Of a DNA stretch of 64,000 bases, positions 54,934-64,000 are shown one piece after another. Positions within the stretch are counted from its first letter, which is position 1; the number at the start of each line of letters is the position of its first letter. The stretch covers positions 1-64,000 of the forward strand of contig NZ_JACBOT010000031.1 in assembly GCF_021532275.1 (NCBI RefSeq), given 5' to 3'. This DNA is from Brevibacterium sp. UCMA 11754. Its GTDB lineage: Bacteria > Actinomycetota > Actinomycetes > Actinomycetales > Brevibacteriaceae. Under the pieces are notes generated by a model. It was not told where the DNA came from, ran no database searches, and saw only the letters and a program-made list of their open reading frames with translations. A program made the position numbers and the translations under genes.

Positions 54934-56408
54934 ACGTGTGTCATCTCCCTGTCGTCTGCAGGCTGGGAATCGGAGTCGGAATCGGAAGCGGTGTCGGCGA
55001 AGTCGAAGTGCGATTCGAAGTCGTCCTGAGTGCTCAGAGGAGTCGTGTCGAGAGCTCCGTCGTCGAGCGCCCCATCGTCGAGTGCCCCGTCGTCCGGAAC
55101 TCCGAAGGTCTGGAAGGCGATGGTCTTCTCGATCGGGTACGGTTCCCGTCCGGTCACATGTGAGAGCACGACCGATGCGCGCCAGGGCCCGAAGCCAAGA
55201 TCGGGTGCGGTGACTCCGTGGGTGTGCTCTTCGCCGTTGAGGACGTGGATGGTGCCTGCGTCGTTGACCGTGTAGTGGCGGCTGACCTCGAGGCGGCCCT
55301 TGGCATCCAGGCGGATCTCGTCTCCCAGCGGCGCGAGGAAGGCCGGGACCTGGGACTTGTAACCGGTGGCAGAGACAACCGATCCGGTGCGCCGGTCGAA
55401 GCACCTGTCCAGTGACGTGTTGCGGAAGCGCAGAGCATAGTCGCCGGTGCTCGCATCGTGGTCGGCGGCAATCAGCTCCGATTCTGCGAGGAGGTTGGTG
55501 CGCAGCTTCCTGCCGCCGCGGCTGAGTCGGTAGAGGGTGTCGTGGATGTCATCGACGAGCTCGGCACTGATGCCCTTGTACAGGGTTCGCTGTTCACGTC
55601 CGAGCTGTTCGCGCAGGTCATCGGGCAGGGCTCGGAAGTGATCCGTGTACTCCGGGGACGTCATCTCCAAGGTCAGCTTCGTGTACTCCATCGGGAAGAA
55701 GCGCGGTGAGCGCGTCACCCAGTCGAGTCGCACGCCACGGGCTTCAGCTTCGTCGATGAGATCACGGTAGATCTCGGCCGCAGACTGTCCGCTGCCGACG
55801 ATGGTGATTGATCCGCTCTCGAGCAGTGCGTCTCTGTGGTCGAGGTACTTCGAGGTATGGATGACCGGGCCTGTGCCCTCAGCTTCCAGGTTCTGCAGGG
55901 CCTGTGGCAGGACCGGTTCGGTCCCGACACCGAGGATCAGGTGGCGGGCGCGGTAGGACTCAGTCCTCAGCGTCTGACCGAACTGATCGGCCACCTCGGC
56001 GGTCACGGTGTAGATGTCATCATTCCTGGTCACCGAGGTGACCGTGCGGTTCCAGCGCAGAGTGTCCAACTGAGCGGCGACCCATCGGCAGTATTCGTCG
56101 AATTCGGCGCGCAGAGGGTAGAAGGATTCGCGGATGTAGAAGGGATAGAGCCGGCCGCTGTCCTTGAGGAACTGCAGGAAGGAGAAGCGGGAGGTGGGGT
56201 CGGCCATGGTCACGAGGTCGGCGAGGAACGGGACCTGGACCGTCGCACCTTCGATCATCATGCCCGGGTGCCAGCGGAATTCCTCGCGTTGGTCGAGGAA
56301 GACGGCGTCGACGTCGGGCAGGGGGTCAGACAGAGCGGCCAGTCCCAGACCGAAGGGTCCGATGCCGATGCCGACGATGTCGTGGATGTGTGATTCGGGT
56401 GTGCTCAT
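54930..56408 (-). CDS. Diamine/lysine/ornithine N6-monooxygenase (DesB-like)
   Basis: The product is 492 residues. FAD site VGIGIGPFGLGLAALSD, substrate loop REEFRWHPGMMIEGATVQVPFLADLVTM, NADPH site IVGSGQSAAEIYRDLIDEA and SATGYKSQVPAFL are those of the IucD/SidA family. With the decarboxylase next to it, the natural substrate is probably cadaverine, as for DesB. A tail contains DDGALDDGALDDGALD repeats. It overlaps both neighbours by four bases. Confidence 0.9.
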   Translation of the reverse strand: MSTPESHIHDIVGIGIGPFGLGLAALSDPLPDVDAVFLDQREEFRWHPGMMIEGATVQVPFLADLVTMADPTSRFSFLQFLKDSGRLYPFYIRESFYPLRAEFDEYCRWVAAQLDTLRWNRTVTSVTRNDDIYTVTAEVADQFGQTLRTESYRARHLILGVGTEPVLPQALQNLEAEGTGPVIHTSKYLDHRDALLESGSITIVGSGQSAAEIYRDLIDEAEARGVRLDWVTRSPRFFPMEYTKLTLEMTSPEYTDHFRALPDDLREQLGREQRTLYKGISAELVDDIHDTLYRLSRGGRKLRTNLLAESELIAADHDASTGDYALRFRNTSLDRCFDRRTGSVVSATGYKSQVPAFLAPLGDEIRLDAKGRLEVSRHYTVNDAGTIHVLNGEEHTHGVTAPDLGFGPWRASVVLSHVTGREPYPIEKTIAFQTFGVPDDGALDDGALDDGALDTTPLSTQDDFESHFDFADTASDSDSDSQPADDREMTHV

Positions 56409-58069
56409 GCTGCGCCTCCTTCGAGGGTCGTGCTCTCCAGGTGCCGGCCGGCGAGGATCCCGTGGCCGGTGGCGCGGACGAGGTCGAGCACGGCGGTGAT
56501 GTCTGCGACCGTGGTGTCGGGGTTGAGCAGGGTGAGTTTGAGCCAGGGGGTGCCGTCGATGGTGGTGCGGGCGATCGCTGCGCGCCCGGAGCGGAAGAGG
56601 ACGCGGCGGATCATCGGCACCAGTTCATCGGCAGTGGCAGCCTCGGCGGTCGCGGGGGCGAACCGGAACAGGACCGTGCTCAGGTCGGTTGCTCCCAGCA
56701 CCTCGAAGTCCGGCTGTGCCTCGAGGAGCTCTCGGACCTCGGCGGCCAGATCACACACGGCATCGACCATCGAACCGATCTCCGTGGCACCGCGGGCGCG
56801 CAGAGTCGTCCAGAGCTTGAGGGCGTCGAAGCGTCGGGTGGTCTGCAGGGATTTGTCGACCTGGTTCGGTTCGGCATCGGCGCCCTGGGCCTCAGCCTCC
56901 GGGTTGAGGTAGTCATTGTGATGAAGCGTCGGGTCGAACAGGGCGAGTTCGCGCACCAGCAGTGCGCTTGAGGACACGGGTTGGAAGAAGGTCTTGTGGA
57001 AGTCGATGGTCACCGAGGTGGCGCGGCCGATTCCCTGCAGCAGGTGTTTGCGTCGTGGTGCCCACAGCAGTCCCCCGCCGTATGCGGCGTCGACGTGCAT
57101 CCACACGTTCGCGTTCTCGCAGATCTCGGCGATGGCGTCGAGTGGGTCGATGACGCCGAGGTCGGTGGTTCCGGCCGTGGCGGCGACGGCCATGACGATG
57201 CCGCCGGTGTCATCGATGTCGCGCATCAGCTCGGCCAGAGCCTCGGCGTCCATGCGTCCGGCGGCGTCGGTGTCCACGGTCACTACAGCCTCGGCGTCGA
57301 GGCCGAGGATGTGTGCGGCGCGGGATATCGAGAAGTGAGTCTGGGAGGTCGTGAGTATCCGCAGCCGAGACATGAGCTCTCGGCGTGATGGCTCGCCGCG
57401 GCCGGGCTGGGCACTGCCGAGCACCTGTGCCTGTTGTGCGCGCAGAACGTTCTCGCGGGCCAGGAACAGTGCCTGCAGGTTCGACTGGGTGCCGCCCGAG
57501 GTGAAGATTCCGTCACCGCCGGAGAATCCGACGTGCCTGCAGGCCCACTGCACCAGGCGGCGCTCCATGAGTGTGGCGACTTCGGATTGGTCGTAGGTGT
57601 CGACGGAGGTGTTGATCGCAGCCAGCATCGCCTCGGCCGCGACGGCTGGCACGGCGACAGGGCAGTTGAGGTGGGCGACATAGCTCGGGTGGTGGAACCA
57701 GACGGCATTGCGGGCGTAGAGGTCATCGGCCTCGCGCAGGGCTGCGATGTTTCCGATCCCCTGTCCGTCGAGGTCGAAGTCCGCGACCTCGGCTTCCAGG
57801 CTGGTCCGGTCATTCGCCGAGGTGGGCGCGTCGACACTCGTGAAACGCTGGGCGAGTGCATCGACGACCTCGTGCATGAGCTCGGCGTAGGCATCGGCAC
57901 TGTGCGACCCCAGCAGGGCGTCCTCTGTGCGCAGCGAGGTGTTCGGCAGTGGAGCTGCACCGGGCAGCGATGGTGCATCGTTCGGTGGGGCATCGGTCAG
58001 CGAGCGTGCCTCGTTCGGCGGGGTTGCCTCGGCCGGTGGAGTCGGGGTGTCAGAGAGCAGTGAAGTCAT
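56405..58069 (-). CDS. PLP-dependent group II decarboxylase (DesA-like lysine decarboxylase)
   Basis: The product is 554 residues. The PLP Lys lies in VTIDFHKTFFQPVSSSALLVR (about 360); HVDAAYGGGLLWAPRR gives the Asp contact; GIFTSGGTQSNLQALFLAREN and the VWFHHPSYVAHLNCPVAVPA start are typical. The first 60 residues have PPNEARSLTDAPPNDAPSLPGAAP repeats. Family members also act on 2,4-diaminobutyrate, but the siderophore context favours lysine to cadaverine. It is the first gene of the operon and follows an iron box. Confidence 0.88.
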   Translation of the reverse strand: MTSLLSDTPTPPAEATPPNEARSLTDAPPNDAPSLPGAAPLPNTSLRTEDALLGSHSADAYAELMHEVVDALAQRFTSVDAPTSANDRTSLEAEVADFDLDGQGIGNIAALREADDLYARNAVWFHHPSYVAHLNCPVAVPAVAAEAMLAAINTSVDTYDQSEVATLMERRLVQWACRHVGFSGGDGIFTSGGTQSNLQALFLARENVLRAQQAQVLGSAQPGRGEPSRRELMSRLRILTTSQTHFSISRAAHILGLDAEAVVTVDTDAAGRMDAEALAELMRDIDDTGGIVMAVAATAGTTDLGVIDPLDAIAEICENANVWMHVDAAYGGGLLWAPRRKHLLQGIGRATSVTIDFHKTFFQPVSSSALLVRELALFDPTLHHNDYLNPEAEAQGADAEPNQVDKSLQTTRRFDALKLWTTLRARGATEIGSMVDAVCDLAAEVRELLEAQPDFEVLGATDLSTVLFRFAPATAEAATADELVPMIRRVLFRSGRAAIARTTIDGTPWLKLTLLNPDTTVADITAVLDLVRATGHGILAGRHLESTTLEGGAA

Positions 58070-58119
58070 AGCGGTACGGTTGCCTCCTTCGGTTCAGGGT
58101 CCGGTAAGGCCGGACTACA

Positions 58120-58138
58120 TTAGGGCAACCTACCCTAA
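58120..58138. promoter_or_regulatory. DtxR/IdeR-type iron box
   Basis: TTAGGGCAACCTACCCTAA matches the 19-bp iron-box pattern TTAGGTTAGGCTAACCTAA in both arms. It lies 51 bases upstream of the decarboxylase start, so iron should repress the siderophore operon. Confidence 0.85.
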
Positions 58139-58330
58139 GTGAAGTGAGAAGCAAGGCGAGTGGTGCTGCCGGATATCACTACACAAGTAACCTCAACCCG
58201 GCACAAGGAGCGCCCTCGTCAATCCTCGCGCGGCCAAGCCCGCAACCGACGACAGGCGTATACGGCCTAAAAAATCGCACGTGCCCTTCATCACATCCGG
58301 GCGATCGTCTGACATCTTGAGACAGCGAAA

Positions 58331-58371
58331 ACGGCCGTAGTCTCTGCCCAGGAGGCAGAAGCTACGGCCGT
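58331..58371 (-). terminator. guaB terminator
   Basis: ACGGCCGTAG (58331-58340) pairs with CTACGGCCGT (58362-58371), with an inner TCTGCC/GGCAGA stem. On the minus strand TTTTCGCTGT follows. It ends guaB transcription. The remainder of the 58139-58436 gap shows nothing further. Confidence 0.85.
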
Positions 58372-58436
58372 CGGCAATCGTGGGACAACCAGAAACCAGT
58401 CGCGACGCGCCGTCAGAGAACGGTCACCGCAGAACC

Positions 58437-60039
<1,603 letters not shown>

Positions 60040-60130
60040 ATACCGAGCATTGTGAGACTGCCGACACCGGCAGCAGGGTTCCTTCTCGCCGAGGCGGTTG
60101 CGTGGTCCCGGTGGTTGCGTCGCCTCGCCC

Positions 60131-60793
60131 TCAGCGGCCTTCGCCGACCGAGCGCGCCAGGTCGAGCGTCGAGGCTTCCGAGTCATCGAGATGGATCCGC
60201 AGCAGACCTTCGGCTCCGTGTCGGTCCCCCGAGCGCATCTTCTCGAGGATGTCGCGGTGCGGGTTGGCCCAGTGGGAGTGGTATTTGCCTGGTTCCCGCG
60301 AGCGGGCGAAGGTCGTCGACAGCCGGGCCATGAGGTTGACGTAGAACTCGTCGAGCATCGGCGAGCCGAGCAGTCCGACGATCGCCCGATGGAATGAGGC
60401 GGAGTGCTCCTGTGCGTCGGTCCAGCTCTCGTTGTTCGGAGCAGTCTCCGCACGGACGACCGATGCCTCCACACGGCTCATCGCCGCCTCCGTGGCGTCC
60501 TGTGATTCCTGAACGGCACGGATCTCGAAGACACGTCGGGCCTGGTAGAGGTCCTTGAGTTCGTCGAGGTCGAAGGTACGGACGAAGAAGCCGCGGTTCG
60601 TCTCCTGTGTCAGCAGACCGGCGTAGCGGAGCAGGGACAGGGATTCACGAGCAGTATTGCGCGAAACGTTGAATTCCTTCGCCAGCGCACCATCCCGGAC
60701 CGGAGAGCCGGCAGGGTACTCGCCGGTCGTGATTCGGGACCGGACCAGGGCAACGATCGCCTCTGAGGTACATCCGGGTGCGTTTGGACTCAT
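60131..60793 (-). CDS. GntR family regulator, FadR/FCD type
   Basis: The product is 220 residues. The winged helix shows TSEAIVALVRSRITTGEYPAGSPVRDGALAKEFNVSRNTARESLSLLRYAGLLTQETNRGFFVR. The C-terminal FCD domain (about 80-210) has the usual helical pattern with DLYQARRVFEIRAV and HSASFHRAIVGLLGSP; His residues likely bind a metal and a small acid. It lies between guaB and an RluA-type gene. Target and ligand cannot be read from the sequence. Confidence 0.88.
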   Translation of the reverse strand: MSPNAPGCTSEAIVALVRSRITTGEYPAGSPVRDGALAKEFNVSRNTARESLSLLRYAGLLTQETNRGFFVRTFDLDELKDLYQARRVFEIRAVQESQDATEAAMSRVEASVVRAETAPNNESWTDAQEHSASFHRAIVGLLGSPMLDEFYVNLMARLSTTFARSREPGKYHSHWANPHRDILEKMRSGDRHGAEGLLRIHLDDSEASTLDLARSVGEGR

Positions 60794-60891
60794 ATCACCA
60801 GGCTACCGTGTCCCCACCGCTCGTGGGCAAAGCCTGGGCGCAGCCGTCGACGATGATGCCGAGTCGAGACACAAGCTACGTCTGCAGCGGT

Positions 60892-61911
60892 CTACGGCGT
60901 CGACGGCGTCGGTCCCAGAGTGAGCCCCAGAGTGAGCCTGGATTCGAATCGTCGCGGGCGCCGCGTCAGCGGATCGTCGAACCCGATCGACGCCGCCAGC
61001 AGCTGCAGCGGTGAGCTGAAATCGTAGGGGTCCGGAGACAGATCGACAGGATAGACCGGATCGCCGAGGATGGGCAGCCCGAGCGAGTTCATGTGCACCC
61101 GCAGCTGGTGCGTCTTGCCCGTCAGCGGATGAAGTTCGTACTCGCCGATCGACGGACACTGCCCCACCGATCGCCGAGGTGGGGGCACAGTTGCGTCGGA
61201 CCACCTCGGCGAGGTCGGGGTTCGTTCACTCAGCAGGCTGATCGTGCTGAAGGCGTTGGGCTCACCGTCGACTTCGAGGACCTGTCTGCCGCCGCGCGGT
61301 TTGACCAGCCTGGACGCCTTGCTGAGCGGGAACTCCATATCCGTCGGCGGCATCGCCGCGAGGGCGCGATAGGTCTTGGTCACCAATCGGTCCTGGAACA
61401 GACTCTGATAGCGACCACGGGTCTCGGGTCGCTTCGACAGGATGAGCAGTCCCGCCGTGACGCGGTCGAGGCGGTGGATGGCCACCAGGTCGGGCTGATT
61501 GAAATCCTGGCGAGCCCGGGTCACGACGCATTCGCGCACGAACCGCCCGTTGGGAGTGCTGGCGAGGAAGTGGGGTTTGTCGACGACGAGCAGATCTTCG
61601 TCTTCGAAGACGATGCTGATCTCGAAGGGAATCCGCTCCTCGGCCGGAACAGGTCTGTGGAAGAAGTAGAAGCCGCCGGGAATGACTGAATCATCCCAGT
61701 TCACCGGCTCGCCCGTCTCATCGCGCATATCGCCCGTGCTCAGCAGGCTACGTCGCGCTTCATCGTCGGCTGCGGGGAACTCTCCCTCCAACCACCCGCC
61801 AATCGTGTCCGGGACCGGAAGATGGTTCTTATCGTGCGTCGCCTTCCCACCAGGAGCGCGCAGCGATGTCGCGGAGATCCCTTCTCGGGGTGAAAGCGGG
61901 CTGCGTGGCAT
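60892..61911 (-). CDS. RluA-family pseudouridine synthase
   Basis: The product is 339 residues. The catalytic Asp sits in AIHRLDRVTAGLLILSKR; ISIVFEDEDLLVVDKPHFLASTP and HPLTGKTHQLRVHMNSLGLPILGDPVYP are family motifs. The C-terminal end carries TLGLTLGPTPSTP. Between about residues 228 and 255 is an extra loop (SERTPTSPRWSDATVPPPRRSVGQC) encoded by two inverted decamers (61171-61182 and 61201-61212). The RNA target (23S rRNA or tRNA) is not clear. Confidence 0.88.
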   Translation of the reverse strand: MPRSPLSPREGISATSLRAPGGKATHDKNHLPVPDTIGGWLEGEFPAADDEARRSLLSTGDMRDETGEPVNWDDSVIPGGFYFFHRPVPAEERIPFEISIVFEDEDLLVVDKPHFLASTPNGRFVRECVVTRARQDFNQPDLVAIHRLDRVTAGLLILSKRPETRGRYQSLFQDRLVTKTYRALAAMPPTDMEFPLSKASRLVKPRGGRQVLEVDGEPNAFSTISLLSERTPTSPRWSDATVPPPRRSVGQCPSIGEYELHPLTGKTHQLRVHMNSLGLPILGDPVYPVDLSPDPYDFSSPLQLLAASIGFDDPLTRRPRRFESRLTLGLTLGPTPSTP

Positions 61912-62004
61912 CGGATCAGTCTAACTGTCGACGCGATGGCGCACTCGGCTCTTAACCTGCGGGACCTGCCGTGGGCTTGCGAGAAATCTGGAGCGTGGAG
62001 TCCT

Positions 62005-62463
62005 ATGGTGGGAGGTATGGACAACACCGAATTGACGGAAGAGTTCCTCCTCAACAAGGTCATCGCTCCGGTCGTTCTCGGCATGTTCGCCAACGACGAA
62101 TGGGACAGCTACGGGATGAATCACGACCCGACCGACGCACGAAAGTGGATTGTCAGGGTCGTCGCCAACTGGGAGGCCGTCGACATCCCCCTCGAATACT
62201 CGGAAGGCATCGAGTCGGTCAACGACCTCCAGCTGAAGCTCATCGCCGAGCTCCAAGCGTTCATCGACCGGTCGGAGATCGGGCAGCGCCGCGACGAGGA
62301 GTGGGAGGCCGACGAACACAATGCTCCTCGCCCAAGTCTCAGACATGCGGTTCGCCCGAACTTCAGCGGACCTCCGGAATGCGCGACGCGCCTGCTGAGG
62401 ATCCGCTCGCGCAATCTCCGCCTCGACCGGCGCCGCTGCCGATCCGCCCACCGCAGAGACTGA
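62005..62463 (+). CDS. Unknown acidic protein
   Basis: The predicted product is about 152 residues: an acidic N-terminal 105 (TEEFLLNKVIAPVVLGMF, DARKWIVRVVANWEAVD, SVNDLQLKLIAELQAFI) and a basic, disordered tail. ATG at 62005 has GGAG four bases upstream; an ATG at 62017 is the alternative. I do not recognise a family. The gene is on the opposite strand to its neighbours. The basic tail may be out-of-frame sequence. Confidence 0.5.
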   Translation: MVGGMDNTELTEEFLLNKVIAPVVLGMFANDEWDSYGMNHDPTDARKWIVRVVANWEAVDIPLEYSEGIESVNDLQLKLIAELQAFIDRSEIGQRRDEEWEADEHNAPRPSLRHAVRPNFSGPPECATRLLRIRSRNLRLDRRRCRSAHRRD

Positions 62464-62487
62464 CTCCGGTCCACAGCGGCTCACAGC

Positions 62488-62880
62488 TCAGGCGCGCTCG
62501 ACGAGGAAGTCGATGTCGACGTCGCTTGGCAGGGCACCGTATTCCCGGCCCCGGTTAGGACCCAACCGTGCCGATACAAACCCTGCGGCCACTTCAGCGG
62601 GAGCGGAATCGAAGAGAATCGTGGCCTGCAGGAGCAGCGCCATCTTCTCCACCATTACGCGCCCGCAGCGCTGGATGCCTGCGATTCTGGCAGGGTCCCC
62701 GCTGCTCACCGCCTCGAGCGAGCTGTGGAGGGAAGCGGCAAGCTCCTCATAGGCGGCGTCGAATTCCCGGTACCGGCCCAGCCCGGTTTCGAGGAAGCCC
62801 AGGAAGGCCTTTGCTGTTCGCGGTTCACGGCCTAGGGCGCGCAGCACGTCGAGGACAATGACATTTCCAGATCGCCCCTC
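62488..62880 (-). pseudogene. 3' remnant of an aidB-like acyl-CoA dehydrogenase gene
   Basis: The last 130 residues match the end of AidB-type acyl-CoA dehydrogenases: SGNVIVLDVLRALGREPRTAKAFL, FDAAYEELAASL, then AEVAAGFVSARLGPNRGREYGALP and a DFLVERA end. Homology begins at EGRSGNV, directly at the stop codon of the ABC permease gene (62879-62881); upstream of it the frame runs through permease codons. The N-terminal 400 or so residues with the FAD domain are gone. This is a deletion scar. Confidence 0.7.
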
Positions 62881-64000
62881 ACACCGCTTCGAGGGCTTCG
62901 ACAGGATTGACCGATGTCGCCGCGCGTGCCGGTCTGCCGCTGGCCACCGCGACGGCGAGGATCGAGCCGACGACCACGACAATCAGCACCCACCACGGCA
63001 GTGACGGTGCGAAGAAACCGGTGAGTGGCGAGATCACGGCGAGCGCACCGATCCAGCCGTAGAAGATGCCCAGGGGCAAAGCCACCGCGCATCCGGTCAC
63101 GCTCAGCTGCAGGCTCTCGCTGAGGACCATGGTTCTGACTCGCCGCGGAGTCTGTCCCAGTGCCATGAGCAGCCCGATCTCCTGAGTCCTCTGACGCACG
63201 GACAGCATGAGCGCATTCGCGACGCCGATGACGGCGATGACGACCGAGAAGACGACCATGCCGAGAAAGAACATCATGGTCTGGTCCACCACCGTCGTGA
63301 CCGCATCGCCGTCGGCTTCCCTCCCGCGCTGCCCCAGCAATGCTGCATACACCTCGAGTTGAGTCCGGAAGGTCGTCATGGCTGTCGCGAACATGACGAT
63401 GAGGGTCACTCCGATGACGAGTCCGATGACGGTGCGCGCGCTTCGCGCCGGGTGGCGGGCGATGGTCTTCGCCGCCAGGCGCGAGGAGGAAGTGCGAGCG
63501 AGCAGTTGCCCGACCAGCGTCTGCAACGGTGGCAGGATCCACGGATTGCCGATGATGAAGCCGAGGAAGGAGATCGCACCACCGACGGTGGCGACGGGCA
63601 GTCCGAGCGGATTGTTGATCGCCACTCCGACAGCCGCACCGCCGATGAGCATCACGAGACCGACACCGAGGAGAGCGATCACGGTCGTGAGTGATCGCTT
63701 CGATGGACGAAGCTCCTCAGGGCTGCGCTCGACGGTCTGTGATGTGGCTTCGACCGGCGAGATGTCCGAGATCCTTCGAGCTCCGAGATAGGCCGCATAC
63801 CAGGTGACGAGGAGTGTGGCAGCGGCGGGTACAAACACCTCGGCGTGCAGGAGGTCGGCGTCGTATCGGATCTGATCGCCGAGGATGGTGAGCGTCAGTC
63901 CGGCCAGAGCCGTCGAGACGAGGAGTGCTGCGATGACACCGGGGACCGCGATGATCAGCCCTTCCAGTGCTGCGGAGCGTCGCAGCCGCTTGGAGGAGGC
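62879..64000 (-). CDS. FtsX-like ABC transporter permease, truncated by the window end
   Basis: At least 374 residues are open from the window edge to the stop at 62879; the GTG at 63838 is internal, because the frame continues upstream with more membrane sequence (EGLIIAVPGVIAALLVSTALAGL). Four helices close the protein, with the FtsX pattern MVVFSVVIAVIGVANALMLSVRQRTQEIGLLMALGQTPRRVRTMVLSESL. The C-terminal PARAATSVNPVEALEAV is typical of MacB-type permeases. Its ATPase partner should lie beyond the window. The stop abuts the aidB remnant. Confidence 0.88.
   Translation of the reverse strand, partial: ASSKRLRRSAALEGLIIAVPGVIAALLVSTALAGLTLTILGDQIRYDADLLHAEVFVPAAATLLVTWYAAYLGARRISDISPVEATSQTVERSPEELRPSKRSLTTVIALLGVGLVMLIGGAAVGVAINNPLGLPVATVGGAISFLGFIIGNPWILPPLQTLVGQLLARTSSSRLAAKTIARHPARSARTVIGLVIGVTLIVMFATAMTTFRTQLEVYAALLGQRGREADGDAVTTVVDQTMMFFLGMVVFSVVIAVIGVANALMLSVRQRTQEIGLLMALGQTPRRVRTMVLSESLQLSVTGCAVALPLGIFYGWIGALAVISPLTGFFAPSLPWWVLIVVVVGSILAVAVASGRPARAATSVNPVEALEAV

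Noticed and set aside
54934-55404. N-terminal extension of the DesC-DesD fusion
   Set aside because: The added residues come from the monooxygenase gene in another frame; the ATG at 54933 has a ribosome-binding site and begins the conserved acyltransferase.
62881-62982. Upstream part of the aidB-like frame
   Set aside because: These 34 codons are the out-of-frame end of the FtsX permease gene, not AidB sequence.

Overview
The window comes from a high-GC actinobacterium. The gene families (GuaB3-type IMP dehydrogenase paralogue, LPXTG surface nucleotidase, ECF biotin transporter bioYMN, nadABC plus cysteine desulfurase, DUF222/HNH protein, desferrioxamine-type siderophore genes under an iron box) and the general style fit the Micrococcales, most likely Brevibacterium. 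The genus is an inference from memory of these families, not a database result.

Bases 1-10149 form one large inverted repeat. The left arm (1-5067) is the reverse complement of the right arm (5087-10149), with a 19-base spacer inside an ABC exporter gene. Both arms carry rplM, rpsI and glmM. The left arm breaks glmM and the 830-residue membrane protein gene with one-base indels, mostly in short homopolymers, and both arms break the ABC gene close to the apex. The simplest reading is a fold-back chimera or contig-end misassembly, with the right arm being the true chromosome.

From 9164 to about 18200 the window holds two overlapping paralogous membrane proteins with an alkaline-phosphatase-like outer domain, an LPXTG-anchored 5'-nucleotidase, truA and a LemA-like protein. 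From 18488 to 30754 come a glycosyltransferase, an isochorismatase-like protein without its catalytic Cys, bioYMN behind a BioQ-type operator, guaA, a DUF3817 protein, a SURF1 protein, the IMP dehydrogenase paralogue, a LysR/LysE pair and a mechanosensitive-channel-like protein.

From 31088 to 45035 the theme is cofactor supply. The genes are panBC, nadABC with its own cysteine desulfurase, a DUF222/HNH protein, two small membrane proteins, and thiM-thiE-thiD-tenA behind a TPP riboswitch. From 45286 to 49575 a xylose-type ABC importer is controlled by a LacI regulator through a perfect palindromic operator. A TetR/DUF418 cassette (49620-51906) is bracketed by 38-bp direct repeats. It is followed by an orphan piece of DNA gyrase A and by a hydroxamate siderophore operon (decarboxylase, N-monooxygenase, and a fused acyltransferase/NIS synthetase) behind a DtxR-type iron box. 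The window ends with guaB, a GntR regulator, an RluA-type pseudouridine synthase, a small unknown gene, the 3' remnant of an aidB-like gene, and an FtsX-type ABC permease that runs off the end.

Signals that the genes do not explain are: a decamer (GCCGAGGTGG) found at least 24 times on both strands and in different reading frames, sometimes as inverted pairs; the direct repeats around the TetR/DUF418 cassette; and in-frame repeat expansions in otherwise conserved enzymes (nadB, the cysteine desulfurase, lysE, thiM, thiE). No tRNA, rRNA, CRISPR array, transposase or prophage gene was seen.
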